This document shows positions 16,495 to 25,032 of a stretch of DNA of 64,000 bases, one piece after another. The DNA comes from Streptomyces uncialis (GTDB lineage: Bacteria > Actinomycetota > Actinomycetes > Streptomycetales > Streptomycetaceae): positions 124,001 through 188,000 of the forward strand of contig NZ_LFBV01000009.1 in assembly GCF_001905345.1 (NCBI RefSeq). Reading direction: 5' to 3'. A program made the position numbers and the translations under genes. Within the stretch, counting starts at the first letter, position 1. Each line of letters begins with the position of its first letter. The notes beneath the pieces were generated by a model, which saw only the letters and a program-made list of their open reading frames with translations, ran no database searches and had not been told where the DNA came from.

Positions 16495-19400
16495 GTGGAC
16501 TGTGAGGGGGGGGCGGCGGATGACGCACGGCCTGTGGACCGACGATCCGGCGCGGCGGAGAAGCCGCCGACGATCCTGGCGGGCATCGGCCCGCCGCCGG
16601 GCACCCGGCGACGAGACCGGCCGGCCCGGACACCCCCGCCCCCGCCGCCGATGTACTCGCGCCCACCAGGACCGCGCCCCGGCCCGGTCGGGGAGCGACC
16701 GGTGAGCGCCCAGGGCGCCGTCATCCCCCGCGGGCCGCAGGCCGGCGGCGGGACCGGGCTGGTGTCCCAGATCGTGCTCGCCATGCTGTGCGGCGGCTAC
16801 GCGGCCGGAGCCGCTCTCGGCTGGGGCTCCTCCGGCGTCGCGCTCTTCATGGGCGACTTCGGGCTCAGCGTGGCCGCTTCGACCGCGGCCGTGTCCTGCC
16901 TGCTGTACGCCCGTACGCTGAGCAGCCGTCTCCGCGGTGCCTGGTACCTCTTCGCGTTGTCCTCCGCGATGGCGGCCCTGGGCAACGCCGTATGGGGATG
17001 GTACGAGGTCGTGCTGCGTGTCCCCGTACCGAGCCCCAGCTTCGCCGACGTGTTCTTCCTGTGCTTCGCGCCGCCCGCCATCGTGGGTCTGCTGATGCTC
17101 GCCAAGCGTCCCGTCAGCCGTGCCGGATGGATCTGCCTCGCGCTCGACACCTGGCTCATCGGCGGTTCGCTGCTCACCCTCTCGTGGAGCCTCGCCCTCG
17201 CGCACACGGCCCAGTTCGAAGGCAAGAGCGTCGCCCAGATCGCACTGTCCTTGGCGTACCCGCTGCTCGACATCGCGCTCGTGAGCATCGTGCTCGCCCT
17301 GCACTTCCGGCGCACCCCGGTGAACCGCTCCGCCGTGAACACCGCCATCGGCGCCCTCGCGGTGACCGTGGTGTGCGACGCGCTGTTCAGCTCCCCCATG
17401 CTGCACGCCAGTTACCGCTCCGGGCAGCTGCTCGACGCGGGCTGGTTCGCCGGTTCCCTGCTGCTCGCCTACGCGCCCTGGGCATCGCTGCGGGTGCACG
17501 CCGACGACCCCCACGCGCATATCCACCCGCATCTGCTCACGCTTCCGCTGCCCCACCCACGTGCCGCGTCCGCCGTCCGTTCCCCGGCGGCGCCCCGCGT
17601 CCCCCACGCGCGCGCGCCCGTCGCGGGCGGCAGCCCGGCCGGTGGTCCGGCCGGTGGTCCGGGCGTCGGCTCCACCGGGCCGAAGCGCCCGCACGAGGGC
17701 CACACGTACGACGGCCACCGGCACACCGACCACACCCACGAGGGGCATCCGCATCAAGGGCACGGCGACGGCCACCACGGGCACGGCGACCACGGACATG
17801 TGCGGCACCCGCAAGGGGCCCCCTCCCGTACGGAGGAGCCCCCAGAGGGCCGGCCGCCCCGCGGCCGACCGCACCAGGACCAGCAGAACCCGGACCGACC
17901 GCACCAGGACCGACCGCACCGACCCCATCAGGAGCGGCCGCGCCAGGGCGGACCACCCGGGGACCGACCGCAAGAGGGCCACCCGTACCAGGACCGCCCG
18001 TACCAGGACCGTCCCGGACCGGACGGGCCACGCCAGGAACGGCCCCGTCGGACCCTGGTGCACACAGGCATGCACACGGACCCGCACACGCACACACCGC
18101 CGTCCGTCCCGTCCCACGCCCCGCACGCCGTGATCCACCCCTCCCACTCCCCGCAATCCGGCCCCGGCCGGTACCCGACCCGGCCCATCGCCGGTTCGCT
18201 CGCCGCGCTGGCGCCCTATCTGGCCGCCACGGTCTGCACCTTGGGAATCCTCTACAACGTCCTCAGCGACCGCAGCATCGACCGCGTCGTCCTGTTCACC
18301 GCGTGCACGGTCGTCCTCGCCCTCGTCGTCCGGCAGGGCATCATGCTCATCGACAACATCAGCCTCACCCAGGAACTCGCCCAGAAGGAGAACCACTTCC
18401 GGTCCCTGGTCCAGGGCTCCAGCGACGTCATCATGATCGCCGCGCCCAACGGCGTCCTGCGGTACGTCAGTCCGGCCGCCGCCGGGGTCTACGGTCGGGA
18501 GGCCGACGAGCTCGTCGGTACCGAGCTGGCCTCCCTGATCCACCCCGACGACCTCGGCGCGGTGGTCCACGAGATCCGCAGATTCGTCGCCGCCCGCCAG
18601 GCCGACGAGCCGACGACCCGTATCGAGTGCCGGTTCCGCTCCGGCGCCGGACAGTGGCTGAACGTCGAGTCCACCATCAACCGCCACCACGGCGGGCTGC
18701 TCTTCAACAGCCGGGACGTCACCGAGCGGGTGAGGCTCCAGGCCCAGTTGCAGCACAACGCCGAGCACGACCCGCTCACCGACCTCCCCAACCGCGCGCT
18801 GTTCACCCGCCGGGTCGGCCAGGCGCTCGGCGGGCGCCGCGCCGCCGACCGCGACCACGGCACCGCCGTGCTCTTCATCGACCTCGACGGCTTCAAGGCC
18901 GTCAACGACACCATCGGCCACCAGGCGGGCGACGAGCTCCTCGTCCAGGCCGCCCGCCGCCTCCAGGACGCGGTCCGCCAGGGCGACACCGCCGCCCGGC
19001 TCGGCGGCGACGAGTTCGCCGCCCTCATCGTCGGGGACGGCTCCAGCGACCAGGCCGCGCGCGAACAGCACATCTTCGAGCTGGCGGACCGGCTGCGGAT
19101 GACCCTGTCCCGGCCCTACCCGATCGGCGGGAACGACGTAAGGGTCGCCGCGTCCATCGGGGTCGCCTTCGCGGAGCCCGGCGTCGGCGAGGGCGAGCTG
19201 CTGCGCAACGCCGACCTCGCGATGTACCGGGCCAAGGCCGCCGGGAAGGGCCGGGTGGAGTTGTACGCGCCACAGATGCAGGCCGACGTCGTACGCAAGG
19301 CGGAGCTGGCCGGGCGGCTGCGGGCCGCCCTCCACGACGGGGAGTTCGCGCTGCTCCACCAGCCCGTGGTGAACCTGAGCACCGGACTGATCGGCTCCGT

Positions 19401-20418
19401 CGCCGCGCACGCGCGCTGGCGGTCCGCGCAGGGCCTGCTGTTCACCCCGGCGGAGTTCCTGCGGGTCTCCGACGACGCCGACCGCACCGCGGAGCTGGGC
19501 CGCTGGATGCTGGAGGAGGCCGTCGCCGGTGCCGCCGACCGCGCCCGCGCCGGTCACCCCACGACCGTCGTCGTCCGGGTCGGCGCCGGGCGGCTGCTGG
19601 ACCGTTCCATGCCGCTCGGCTCCATCGAGGCGCTGCTCACCCGGCACGGCCTCGCCTCCGGCGCGCTGATGATCGAACTGGCGGGCAGCGAGCCCGCGGT
19701 ACCGCTGGACGAGCTGGAGCGCCGTCTGACGGCCTTGCGCAGGATCGGTGTACGGATCGGCCTCGACGGCTTCGGCAGCGGCCACGCGGCCATCACGGCC
19801 CTGCGGCGGCTCCCCGTCGATGTGCTCAAGCTCGACCGCAGCCTGGTGGAGGGTGTCGTCGAGTCCGCGCGGCTGCACAAGATCACCAGCGGGCTGCTGC
19901 GGATCGCCACCGACCTCGGCCTCGACTCCGTCGCCGACGGCGTGGACCTGCCGGAACAGGTCGTCGTGCTGCGCGCCATGGGCTGCACCCACGGCCAGGG
20001 CATGGCGTTCTCCGCGCCGCTGGACGAGTACCGGCTGCGGCGCGCCCTGTCGACCGGCCGCTTCCCGGTGCCCCGCGACGTCCCGGGCGAGCCGCCGCGG
20101 GGCGGGAACCGCGATCAGGAACGGGACGGCGTCCGTGAGCCGGCCGACGCGTCCCGCGAGCCGAGAGCTCTCCCGGTGGCGCTGGACGCCACCGGGGAGC
20201 CGGTGCTCGCCGGAGGCGTCCACGCCGCGTACGACACCCTGCTGCCCACCGGTCACGACAGCGGGTACGACGGCCGGGGCCAGGGCGGGTACGAGCCGCG
20301 CGGACCCGCCGCCTACGAGACCCGGGGCCCCGCCCCCTACCCCGCGAATCCGTCCGCCCCCTACCACCGGGGCCTGCCCCGGCGCTCACATAATGAGACC
20401 CAGATCCCACCCACTTGA
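16495..20418 (+). CDS. Membrane PAS-GGDEF-EAL protein (cyclic di-GMP signalling)
   Basis: A 1307-aa membrane protein with: Pro-rich N-terminus; seven or so membrane helices (about 95-335); a His/Pro/Asp/Arg-rich insert (about 336-565); two more hydrophobic segments (SLAALAPYLAATVCTLGILY, VVLFTACTVVLALVV); a PAS domain (from about 633); a GGDEF domain with intact GGDEF at 837-841 and inhibitory-site RQGD five residues before it; and an EAL-like domain (about 936-1185). The cyclase half looks active. The EAL half lacks key residues: EALxRW reads AAHARW, DDFGTG reads DGFGSG, and AEGVE reads ADGVD, so phosphodiesterase activity is doubtful. Start: GTG 16495 has GGGGGAA 8 bases upstream; ATG 16651 is an alternative. 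It may be related to Streptomyces Cdg proteins; I did not verify orthology. Confidence 0.88.
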   Translation: MDCEGGAADDARPVDRRSGAAEKPPTILAGIGPPPGTRRRDRPARTPPPPPPMYSRPPGPRPGPVGERPVSAQGAVIPRGPQAGGGTGLVSQIVLAMLCGGYAAGAALGWGSSGVALFMGDFGLSVAASTAAVSCLLYARTLSSRLRGAWYLFALSSAMAALGNAVWGWYEVVLRVPVPSPSFADVFFLCFAPPAIVGLLMLAKRPVSRAGWICLALDTWLIGGSLLTLSWSLALAHTAQFEGKSVAQIALSLAYPLLDIALVSIVLALHFRRTPVNRSAVNTAIGALAVTVVCDALFSSPMLHASYRSGQLLDAGWFAGSLLLAYAPWASLRVHADDPHAHIHPHLLTLPLPHPRAASAVRSPAAPRVPHARAPVAGGSPAGGPAGGPGVGSTGPKRPHEGHTYDGHRHTDHTHEGHPHQGHGDGHHGHGDHGHVRHPQGAPSRTEEPPEGRPPRGRPHQDQQNPDRPHQDRPHRPHQERPRQGGPPGDRPQEGHPYQDRPYQDRPGPDGPRQERPRRTLVHTGMHTDPHTHTPPSVPSHAPHAVIHPSHSPQSGPGRYPTRPIAGSLAALAPYLAATVCTLGILYNVLSDRSIDRVVLFTACTVVLALVVRQGIMLIDNISLTQELAQKENHFRSLVQGSSDVIMIAAPNGVLRYVSPAAAGVYGREADELVGTELASLIHPDDLGAVVHEIRRFVAARQADEPTTRIECRFRSGAGQWLNVESTINRHHGGLLFNSRDVTERVRLQAQLQHNAEHDPLTDLPNRALFTRRVGQALGGRRAADRDHGTAVLFIDLDGFKAVNDTIGHQAGDELLVQAARRLQDAVRQGDTAARLGGDEFAALIVGDGSSDQAAREQHIFELADRLRMTLSRPYPIGGNDVRVAASIGVAFAEPGVGEGELLRNADLAMYRAKAAGKGRVELYAPQMQADVVRKAELAGRLRAALHDGEFALLHQPVVNLSTGLIGSVAAHARWRSAQGLLFTPAEFLRVSDDADRTAELGRWMLEEAVAGAADRARAGHPTTVVVRVGAGRLLDRSMPLGSIEALLTRHGLASGALMIELAGSEPAVPLDELERRLTALRRIGVRIGLDGFGSGHAAITALRRLPVDVLKLDRSLVEGVVESARLHKITSGLLRIATDLGLDSVADGVDLPEQVVVLRAMGCTHGQGMAFSAPLDEYRLRRALSTGRFPVPRDVPGEPPRGGNRDQERDGVREPADASREPRALPVALDATGEPVLAGGVHAAYDTLLPTGHDSGYDGRGQGGYEPRGPAAYETRGPAPYPANPSAPYHRGLPRRSHNETQIPPT

Positions 20419-20450
20419 CAGGGGTTGCGTGCCGGGGAGAGGGTCTGAGC
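20389..20450 (+). promoter_or_regulatory. Probable ilvB leader promoter region
   Basis: Two promoter-like hexamers are present: CATAAT (20389-20394) inside the end of the upstream gene, and TTGACA (20415-20420), which overlaps that gene's stop codon. They are not spaced as one promoter, so the exact start is unresolved. Transcription of the ilv leader must begin in this stretch or read through from upstream. Confidence 0.4.
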
Positions 20451-20451
20451 C

Positions 20452-20493
20452 ATGCGCACCCGAATTCTCGTACTTGGACAGCGCGTCGGCTGA
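20452..20493 (+). CDS. ilvB leader peptide
   Basis: A 13-codon reading frame encoding MRTRILVLGQRVG. The consecutive Ile-Leu-Val-Leu codons (ATT CTC GTA CTT, two of them rare in this genome) are the sensor of a classical attenuator: when charged branched-chain tRNA is scarce the ribosome stalls here and the downstream terminator is not formed. A near-identical leader peptide is known in front of ilvB in other Streptomyces (from memory). GAGAGG lies 10 bases before the ATG. Confidence 0.88.
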   Translation: MRTRILVLGQRVG

Positions 20494-20536
20494 AGCCGGG
20501 TAGCCCAACACACCCGGCGAACGCACCCGGCGCGCT

Positions 20537-20570
20537 CCCCTCGCTTGCCTCACGGCACGAGGGGTTTTTT
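20537..20570 (+). terminator. ilvB attenuator
   Basis: Stem CCCCTCG / CGAGGGG (20537-20543 with 20558-20564), extended by an inner TGCC / GGCA pair around a TCAC loop, then six T residues (20565-20570). A T-tailed hairpin is rare in this genome. It sits 44 bases behind the leader peptide and 89 bases before ilvB, exactly as required for attenuation. Confidence 0.9.
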
Positions 20571-20658
20571 GTTGCACCGGCGCCCCACCGACCACGCGAC
20601 CCAGACCCGCACCACTCCGTACAACCCTCGCAAAAACCCCCTCAGCATCGAGAAGAGA

Positions 20659-22533
20659 ATGACGATGACCGAGCAGGCCACCGGGGCCCACCATCCGCAT
20701 CCGCGGCCCCGATCCGGAGGACAGTCCGCCGTCGAGCACGTCACGGGCGCGCAGTCCCTCATCCGCTCCCTGGAGGAGGTCGGGGCCGACACGGTGTTCG
20801 GCATTCCCGGAGGTGCGATCCTGCCCGCGTACGACCCGATGATGGACTCCCGGCGGGTGCGTCACATCCTCGTCCGCCATGAGCAGGGGGCCGGTCACGC
20901 GGCCACCGGGTACGCGCAGGCCACCGGCAAGGTCGGGGTCTGCATGGCCACCTCCGGGCCGGGCGCCACCAATCTGGTCACCCCGATCGCGGACGCGCAC
21001 ATGGACTCGGTGCCGCTCGTCGCGATCACCGGTCAGGTCGCCTCCGCCGCGATCGGTACGGACGCCTTCCAGGAGGCGGACATCGTCGGCATCACCATGC
21101 CGATCACCAAGCACAACTTCCTGGTCACCAAGGCCGAGGACATCCCCCGCACGATCGCCGAGGCGTTCCACATCGCCTCCACCGGCCGCCCCGGGCCCGT
21201 CCTCGTCGACATCGCCAAGGACGCCCTCCAGGCGCGGACCACCTTCAGCTGGCCGCCCGCCCAGGACCTGCCCGGCTACCGCCCGGTGACCAAGCCGCAC
21301 GCCAAGCAGATCCGCGAGGCCGCCAAGCTGATCACCCAGGCCAAGCGGCCCGTCCTGTACGTCGGCGGCGGCGTCATGAAGGCCCGAGCCACCGCCGAGC
21401 TGAAGGTCCTCGCGGAGCTGACCGGCGCGCCCGTCACCACCACCCTGATGGCGCTCGGCTCGTTCCCCGACAGCCACCCGCTGCATGTCGGCATGCCCGG
21501 CATGCACGGTTCGGTCGCCGCCGTCACCGCGCTCCAGAAGGCCGACCTGATCGTCGCCCTCGGCGCCCGCTTCGACGACCGGGTCACCGGCAAGCTCGAC
21601 AGCTTCGCCCCGTACGCCAAGATCGTCCACGCGGACATCGACCCCGCCGAGATCGGCAAGAACCGCGCCGCGGACGTGCCGATCGTCGGGGACGCGCGCG
21701 AGGTCATCGCCGACCTCGTCCAGGCCGTCCAGAAGGAGCACACCGACGGTCACACCGGGGACTACACCGCCTGGTGGAACGACCTCAACCGCTGGCGCGA
21801 CAACTACCCGCTCGGCTACACGCAGCCCGAGGACGGCACCCTGTCCCCGCAGCACGTCATCGAGCGGATCGGCCAACTCGCCCCCGAGGGAACGATCTTC
21901 ACCGCGGGCGTCGGCCAGCACCAGATGTGGGCCGCCCACTTCATCCAGTACGAGAAGCCCGCCACCTGGCTGAACTCCGGCGGCGCCGGGACCATGGGAT
22001 ACGCGGTCCCCGCCGCGATGGGCGCCAAGGCGGGGCAGCCCGGACGCACGGTGTGGGCGGTCGACGGCGACGGCTGCTTCCAGATGACCAATCAGGAACT
22101 CACCACCTGCGCCCTCAACAACATCCCCATCAAGGTCGCCATCATCAACAACGGCGCCCTCGGGATGGTCCGCCAGTGGCAGACCCTCTTCTACAACCAG
22201 CGGTACTCCAACACCGTCCTGCACAGCGGGCCGGACGACGCCCAGGGCGACGGCCAGGCCGTCCCCGGCAAGCCCGCCGGAGGCACCCGGGTCCCGGACT
22301 TCGTGAAGCTGTCCGAGGCCATGGGCTGTGTCGCGCTGCGCTGCGAGTCCCCCGACGACCTCGACAAGGTCATCGCGGAGGCCAACGCCATCAACGACCG
22401 CCCCGTGGTCGTCGACTTCATCGTCCACGAGGACGCCATGGTGTGGCCGATGGTCGCCGCCGGGACCTCCAACGACACCATCCTGGCCGCCCGCGATGTC
22501 CGCCCCGACTTCGGCGACAACGAGGACGACTGA
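20659..22533 (+). CDS. ilvB: Acetolactate synthase large (catalytic) subunit
   Basis: ThDP-dependent enzyme making 2-acetolactate from two pyruvates or 2-aceto-2-hydroxybutyrate from pyruvate and 2-oxobutyrate: the first common step of Val, Leu and Ile synthesis. The 624-aa protein has FGIPGGAILPAYD (about 51-63), the glutamate that activates ThDP in RHEQGAGHAATGYA (about 75-88), and the ThDP/Mg motif GDGCFQMTNQEL (about 470-481). Start: ATG 20659 follows GAGAAGAGA; a second ATG 6 bases later is equally possible. The first 25 residues (His/Pro/Arg rich) are not conserved in the family. The ilvN gene follows after 30 bases. Confidence 0.97.
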   Translation: MTMTEQATGAHHPHPRPRSGGQSAVEHVTGAQSLIRSLEEVGADTVFGIPGGAILPAYDPMMDSRRVRHILVRHEQGAGHAATGYAQATGKVGVCMATSGPGATNLVTPIADAHMDSVPLVAITGQVASAAIGTDAFQEADIVGITMPITKHNFLVTKAEDIPRTIAEAFHIASTGRPGPVLVDIAKDALQARTTFSWPPAQDLPGYRPVTKPHAKQIREAAKLITQAKRPVLYVGGGVMKARATAELKVLAELTGAPVTTTLMALGSFPDSHPLHVGMPGMHGSVAAVTALQKADLIVALGARFDDRVTGKLDSFAPYAKIVHADIDPAEIGKNRAADVPIVGDAREVIADLVQAVQKEHTDGHTGDYTAWWNDLNRWRDNYPLGYTQPEDGTLSPQHVIERIGQLAPEGTIFTAGVGQHQMWAAHFIQYEKPATWLNSGGAGTMGYAVPAAMGAKAGQPGRTVWAVDGDGCFQMTNQELTTCALNNIPIKVAIINNGALGMVRQWQTLFYNQRYSNTVLHSGPDDAQGDGQAVPGKPAGGTRVPDFVKLSEAMGCVALRCESPDDLDKVIAEANAINDRPVVVDFIVHEDAMVWPMVAAGTSNDTILAARDVRPDFGDNEDD

Positions 22534-22563
22534 GGCCCGGAAGACGACTGAGGCAGGAAGAGA

Positions 22564-23097
22564 ATGACCGTCATGTCCAAGCACACGCTCTCGGTCCTGG
22601 TCGAGAACACCCCCGGCATCCTCGCGAGGATCGCCGCGCTGTTCTCCCGCCGCGGCTTCAACATCGACTCGCTCGCGGTCGGTGTCACCGAGCACCCCGA
22701 CATCTCCCGCATCACCATCGTGGTCAATGTCGAGGAACTCCCCCTCGAACAGGTCACCAAGCAGCTCAACAAGCTCGTCAACGTCCTCAAGATCGTGGAG
22801 CTGGAGCCCGGTTCGGCGATCCAGCGCGAGCTCGTCCTGGTGAAGGTCCGCGCCGACAACGAGACCCGCTCCCAGGTCGTGGAGATCGTCCAGCTGTTCC
22901 GCGCCAAGACGGTCGACGTCTCACCCGAGGCCGTCACCATCGAGGCCACCGGATCGAGTGACAAGCTGGAGGCGATGCTCAAGATGCTGGAGCCGTTCGG
23001 CATCAAGGAGCTCGTCCAGTCCGGCACCATCGCCATCGGCCGGGGCTCGCGCTCCATCACGGACCGCTCGCTGCGGGCCCTGGACCGATCGGCCTGA
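22564..23097 (+). CDS. ilvN: Acetolactate synthase small (regulatory) subunit
   Basis: Regulatory subunit that raises activity of IlvB and confers valine feedback inhibition. The 177-aa protein opens with an ACT domain (HTLSVLVENTPGILARIAAL, about 6-25; GFNIDSLAVG) that binds the effector, followed by the second conserved half (VELEPGSAIQRELVLVKVRA; VTIEATGSSDKLEAMLKML). AGGAAGAGA lies directly before ATG 22564; MSKHTL at 22573 is the start seen in many relatives. It is co-transcribed with ilvB. Confidence 0.96.
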   Translation: MTVMSKHTLSVLVENTPGILARIAALFSRRGFNIDSLAVGVTEHPDISRITIVVNVEELPLEQVTKQLNKLVNVLKIVELEPGSAIQRELVLVKVRADNETRSQVVEIVQLFRAKTVDVSPEAVTIEATGSSDKLEAMLKMLEPFGIKELVQSGTIAIGRGSRSITDRSLRALDRSA

Positions 23098-23200
23098 GAC
23101 CGTCACCACCCGGCCCACCAGGCCGGTCGTGCCGGGCCGTGAGCGGCCCGGACCGGGCCCCACGGCCCGGACCCGGACCCTCATGTGCGCGGGACCCTCC

Positions 23201-23277
23201 GCGCGCGTGGGGTGGTGCATCACCCGCGCGGGCGCCCTCCCACGACGGCTCCCGCGCGCGTACCACCCCACGCGCGC
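23201..23277. promoter_or_regulatory. Long inverted repeat between ilvN and ilvC
   Basis: A perfect 16-bp inverted repeat, GCGCGCGTGGGGTGGT (23201-23216) and ACCACCCCACGCGCGC (23262-23277), with 45 bases between the arms containing a further palindrome CCCGCGCGGG. It lies in the 273-base ilvN-ilvC gap and could fold in RNA or act as a protein site. There is no T-run, so it may be a processing or stabilising structure rather than a terminator. Confidence 0.7.
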
Positions 23278-23370
23278 GCCCGCATCGCGAGACCCCGGAA
23301 CCCCGACACCCCCACCGGTCGTACGGTGGGACGCACAACCGCCGCACCGGCAGAATCAAGGAGAATCCCA

Positions 23371-24369
23371 GTGGCCGAGCTGTTCTACGACGCCGACGCC
23401 GACCTGTCCATCATCCAGGGGCGCAAGGTCGCCGTCATCGGATACGGCAGCCAGGGCCACGCCCACGCGCTGTCGCTGCGCGACTCCGGTGTCGATGTCC
23501 GCGTCGGGCTGCACGAGGGCTCCAAGTCCAAGGCCAAGGCCGAGGAGCAGGGCCTGCGCGTGGTGACGCCCGCCGAGGCGGCCGCCGAGGCCGACGTGAT
23601 CATGATCCTCGTGCCGGACCCGATCCAGGGCAAGGTCTACGAGGAGTCCATCAAGGACAACCTGAAGGACGGCGACGCGCTGTTCTTCGGCCATGGCTTC
23701 AACATCCGCTTCGGCTTCATCAAGCCCCCGGCGGGCGTCGACGTGTGCATGGTCGCCCCCAAGGGCCCGGGCCACCTCGTGCGCCGCCAGTACGAGGAGG
23801 GCCGCGGCGTTCCTTGTATCGTCGCCGTCGAGCAGGACGCCACGGACAAGGCCTTCGCGCTCGCCCTCTCGTACGCCAAGGGCATCGGCGGCACCCGCGC
23901 GGGCGTCATCAAGACGACCTTCACCGAGGAGACCGAGACCGACCTGTTCGGTGAGCAGGCCGTTCTCTGCGGTGGCGCGTCCGCGCTGGTCAAGGCCGGA
24001 TTCGAGACCCTGGTCGAGGCCGGTTACCAGCCCGAGATCGCGTACTTCGAGTGCCTGCACGAGCTGAAGCTCATCGTGGACCTCATGTACGAGGGCGGCC
24101 TGGAGAAGATGCGCTGGTCCATCTCCGAGACCGCCGAGTGGGGCGACTACGTCACCGGCCCGCGGATCATCACGGACAACACCAAGGCCGAGATGAAGAA
24201 GGTCCTCGGCGAGATCCAGGACGGCACCTTCGCCAACAACTGGATGAAGGAGTACGAGGCCGGGCTGCCGGAGTACAACAAGTACAAGAAGGCCGACGAG
24301 GACCACCTGCTGGAGACCACCGGCAAGGAGCTGCGCAAGCTCATGAGCTGGGTGGACGAGGAGGCGTAA
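23371..24369 (+). CDS. ilvC: Ketol-acid reductoisomerase (class I)
   Basis: Mg- and NADPH-dependent enzyme that isomerises and reduces acetohydroxy acids, second step of Val/Leu/Ile synthesis. The 332-aa length is that of the short class I enzymes. The dinucleotide fold is VAVIGYGSQGHAHALSLRDS (about 19-38). In the helical C-terminal domain, Mg ligands lie in LFGEQAVLCGG (about 191-201) and in YFECLHELKLIVDLMYEGG (about 226-244). The GTG at 23371 has AAGGAGA 7 bases upstream. A separate promoter is possible because of the 273-base gap after ilvN. Confidence 0.97.
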   Translation: MAELFYDADADLSIIQGRKVAVIGYGSQGHAHALSLRDSGVDVRVGLHEGSKSKAKAEEQGLRVVTPAEAAAEADVIMILVPDPIQGKVYEESIKDNLKDGDALFFGHGFNIRFGFIKPPAGVDVCMVAPKGPGHLVRRQYEEGRGVPCIVAVEQDATDKAFALALSYAKGIGGTRAGVIKTTFTEETETDLFGEQAVLCGGASALVKAGFETLVEAGYQPEIAYFECLHELKLIVDLMYEGGLEKMRWSISETAEWGDYVTGPRIITDNTKAEMKKVLGEIQDGTFANNWMKEYEAGLPEYNKYKKADEDHLLETTGKELRKLMSWVDEEA

Positions 24370-24434
24370 CGCCGTCCGGCGCGGGTGCGGTGTCCTTCGG
24401 GGGCCGTATCCGCGTCTTGCCGTGCGGCGGCCCC

Positions 24435-25010
24435 GGGGTACCTGTGCGGGTCGCCTTCGCTTGCGCTTCCTAGGTCTGCCCGGCTGGGCGTACTTCGTTC
24501 CTGTGCCGTCGTTCGTGGGTGCGCAGTTCCCCGCGCCCCTGGATGCTGCCCCCTTGCGGTAGCTCTTCGGGTGCGGGTCGCCCTCGTTTTTGCGCAGTTC
24601 CCCGCGCCCCTTTGGGGGCGCCCAGCTGGGGCCGGCGATCAGGGTGCGGGCTGTCAGCGACCGGGGCCGGGGTTCAAACCCTCCTCCTCTCGCAGGCGCT
24701 CGGCTGCGGGAGGGGGTGGGCGGGAATCTCTGCTCGCAGACTCCGATGCTCTTCAGTCGGGCAAGGAAGCGTCGTACCGAGCGTGTCGGATCGAGGACGG
24801 AGAATCCCGACCGGCACCGACCCGAAGAACAAGCAGAACGCGCCCCAAAGGGGCGCGGGGAACTGCGCGAACCCACCGAGCGACGGCGCAGCGAACAAGT
24901 ACGCCCGGCACAAGAAACCCAGAAGCGCGAGCGAAGGCGACCCGCGTCCAGGCGGGCGGACCTCTGAAGCGCAGGCGACGGCGCGGGATTGTCCAGTCCG
25001 TCCAGCCACG
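24435..25010. repeat. Dispersed intergenic repeat array, locus 3
   Basis: Between ilvC and serA. Reversed core copies at 24521-24540 and 24592-24611, preceded by the outer motif (GGGTCGCCTTCGCTTGCGC, about 24448); a direct copy at 24849-24868, followed by the outer motif in the other orientation (GCGCGAGCGAAGGCGACCC, about 24926) and a second weaker copy ending near 24975. The two orientations thus face each other across about 237 bases (24612-24848) that are unlike the rest of the array and hold a tRNA T-arm-like stretch. Confidence 0.85.
24655..24692 (+). other. tRNA T-arm-like fragment
   Basis: GGGGTTCAAACCC (24669-24681) has the T-loop consensus TTCAAAC with flanking G and C runs, followed by TCCTCCTCTCGCA, which resembles an acceptor 3' strand. 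No matching acceptor 5' strand, D-arm or anticodon arm is seen 60-80 bases upstream, so this is not a functional tRNA. It may be chance or a relic of a tRNA-targeted integration event. Confidence 0.3.
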
Positions 25011-25032
25011 GAAGGGTGATCCTTACTGCGCG

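Noticed and set aside
15985..20367. 1460-aa reading frame on the minus strand
   Set aside because: Antisense to the GGDEF-EAL gene, with composition typical of an artefact.
24655..24692. Functional tRNA gene
   Set aside because: Only a T-arm-like part is present; D-arm, anticodon arm and acceptor 5' strand are missing.
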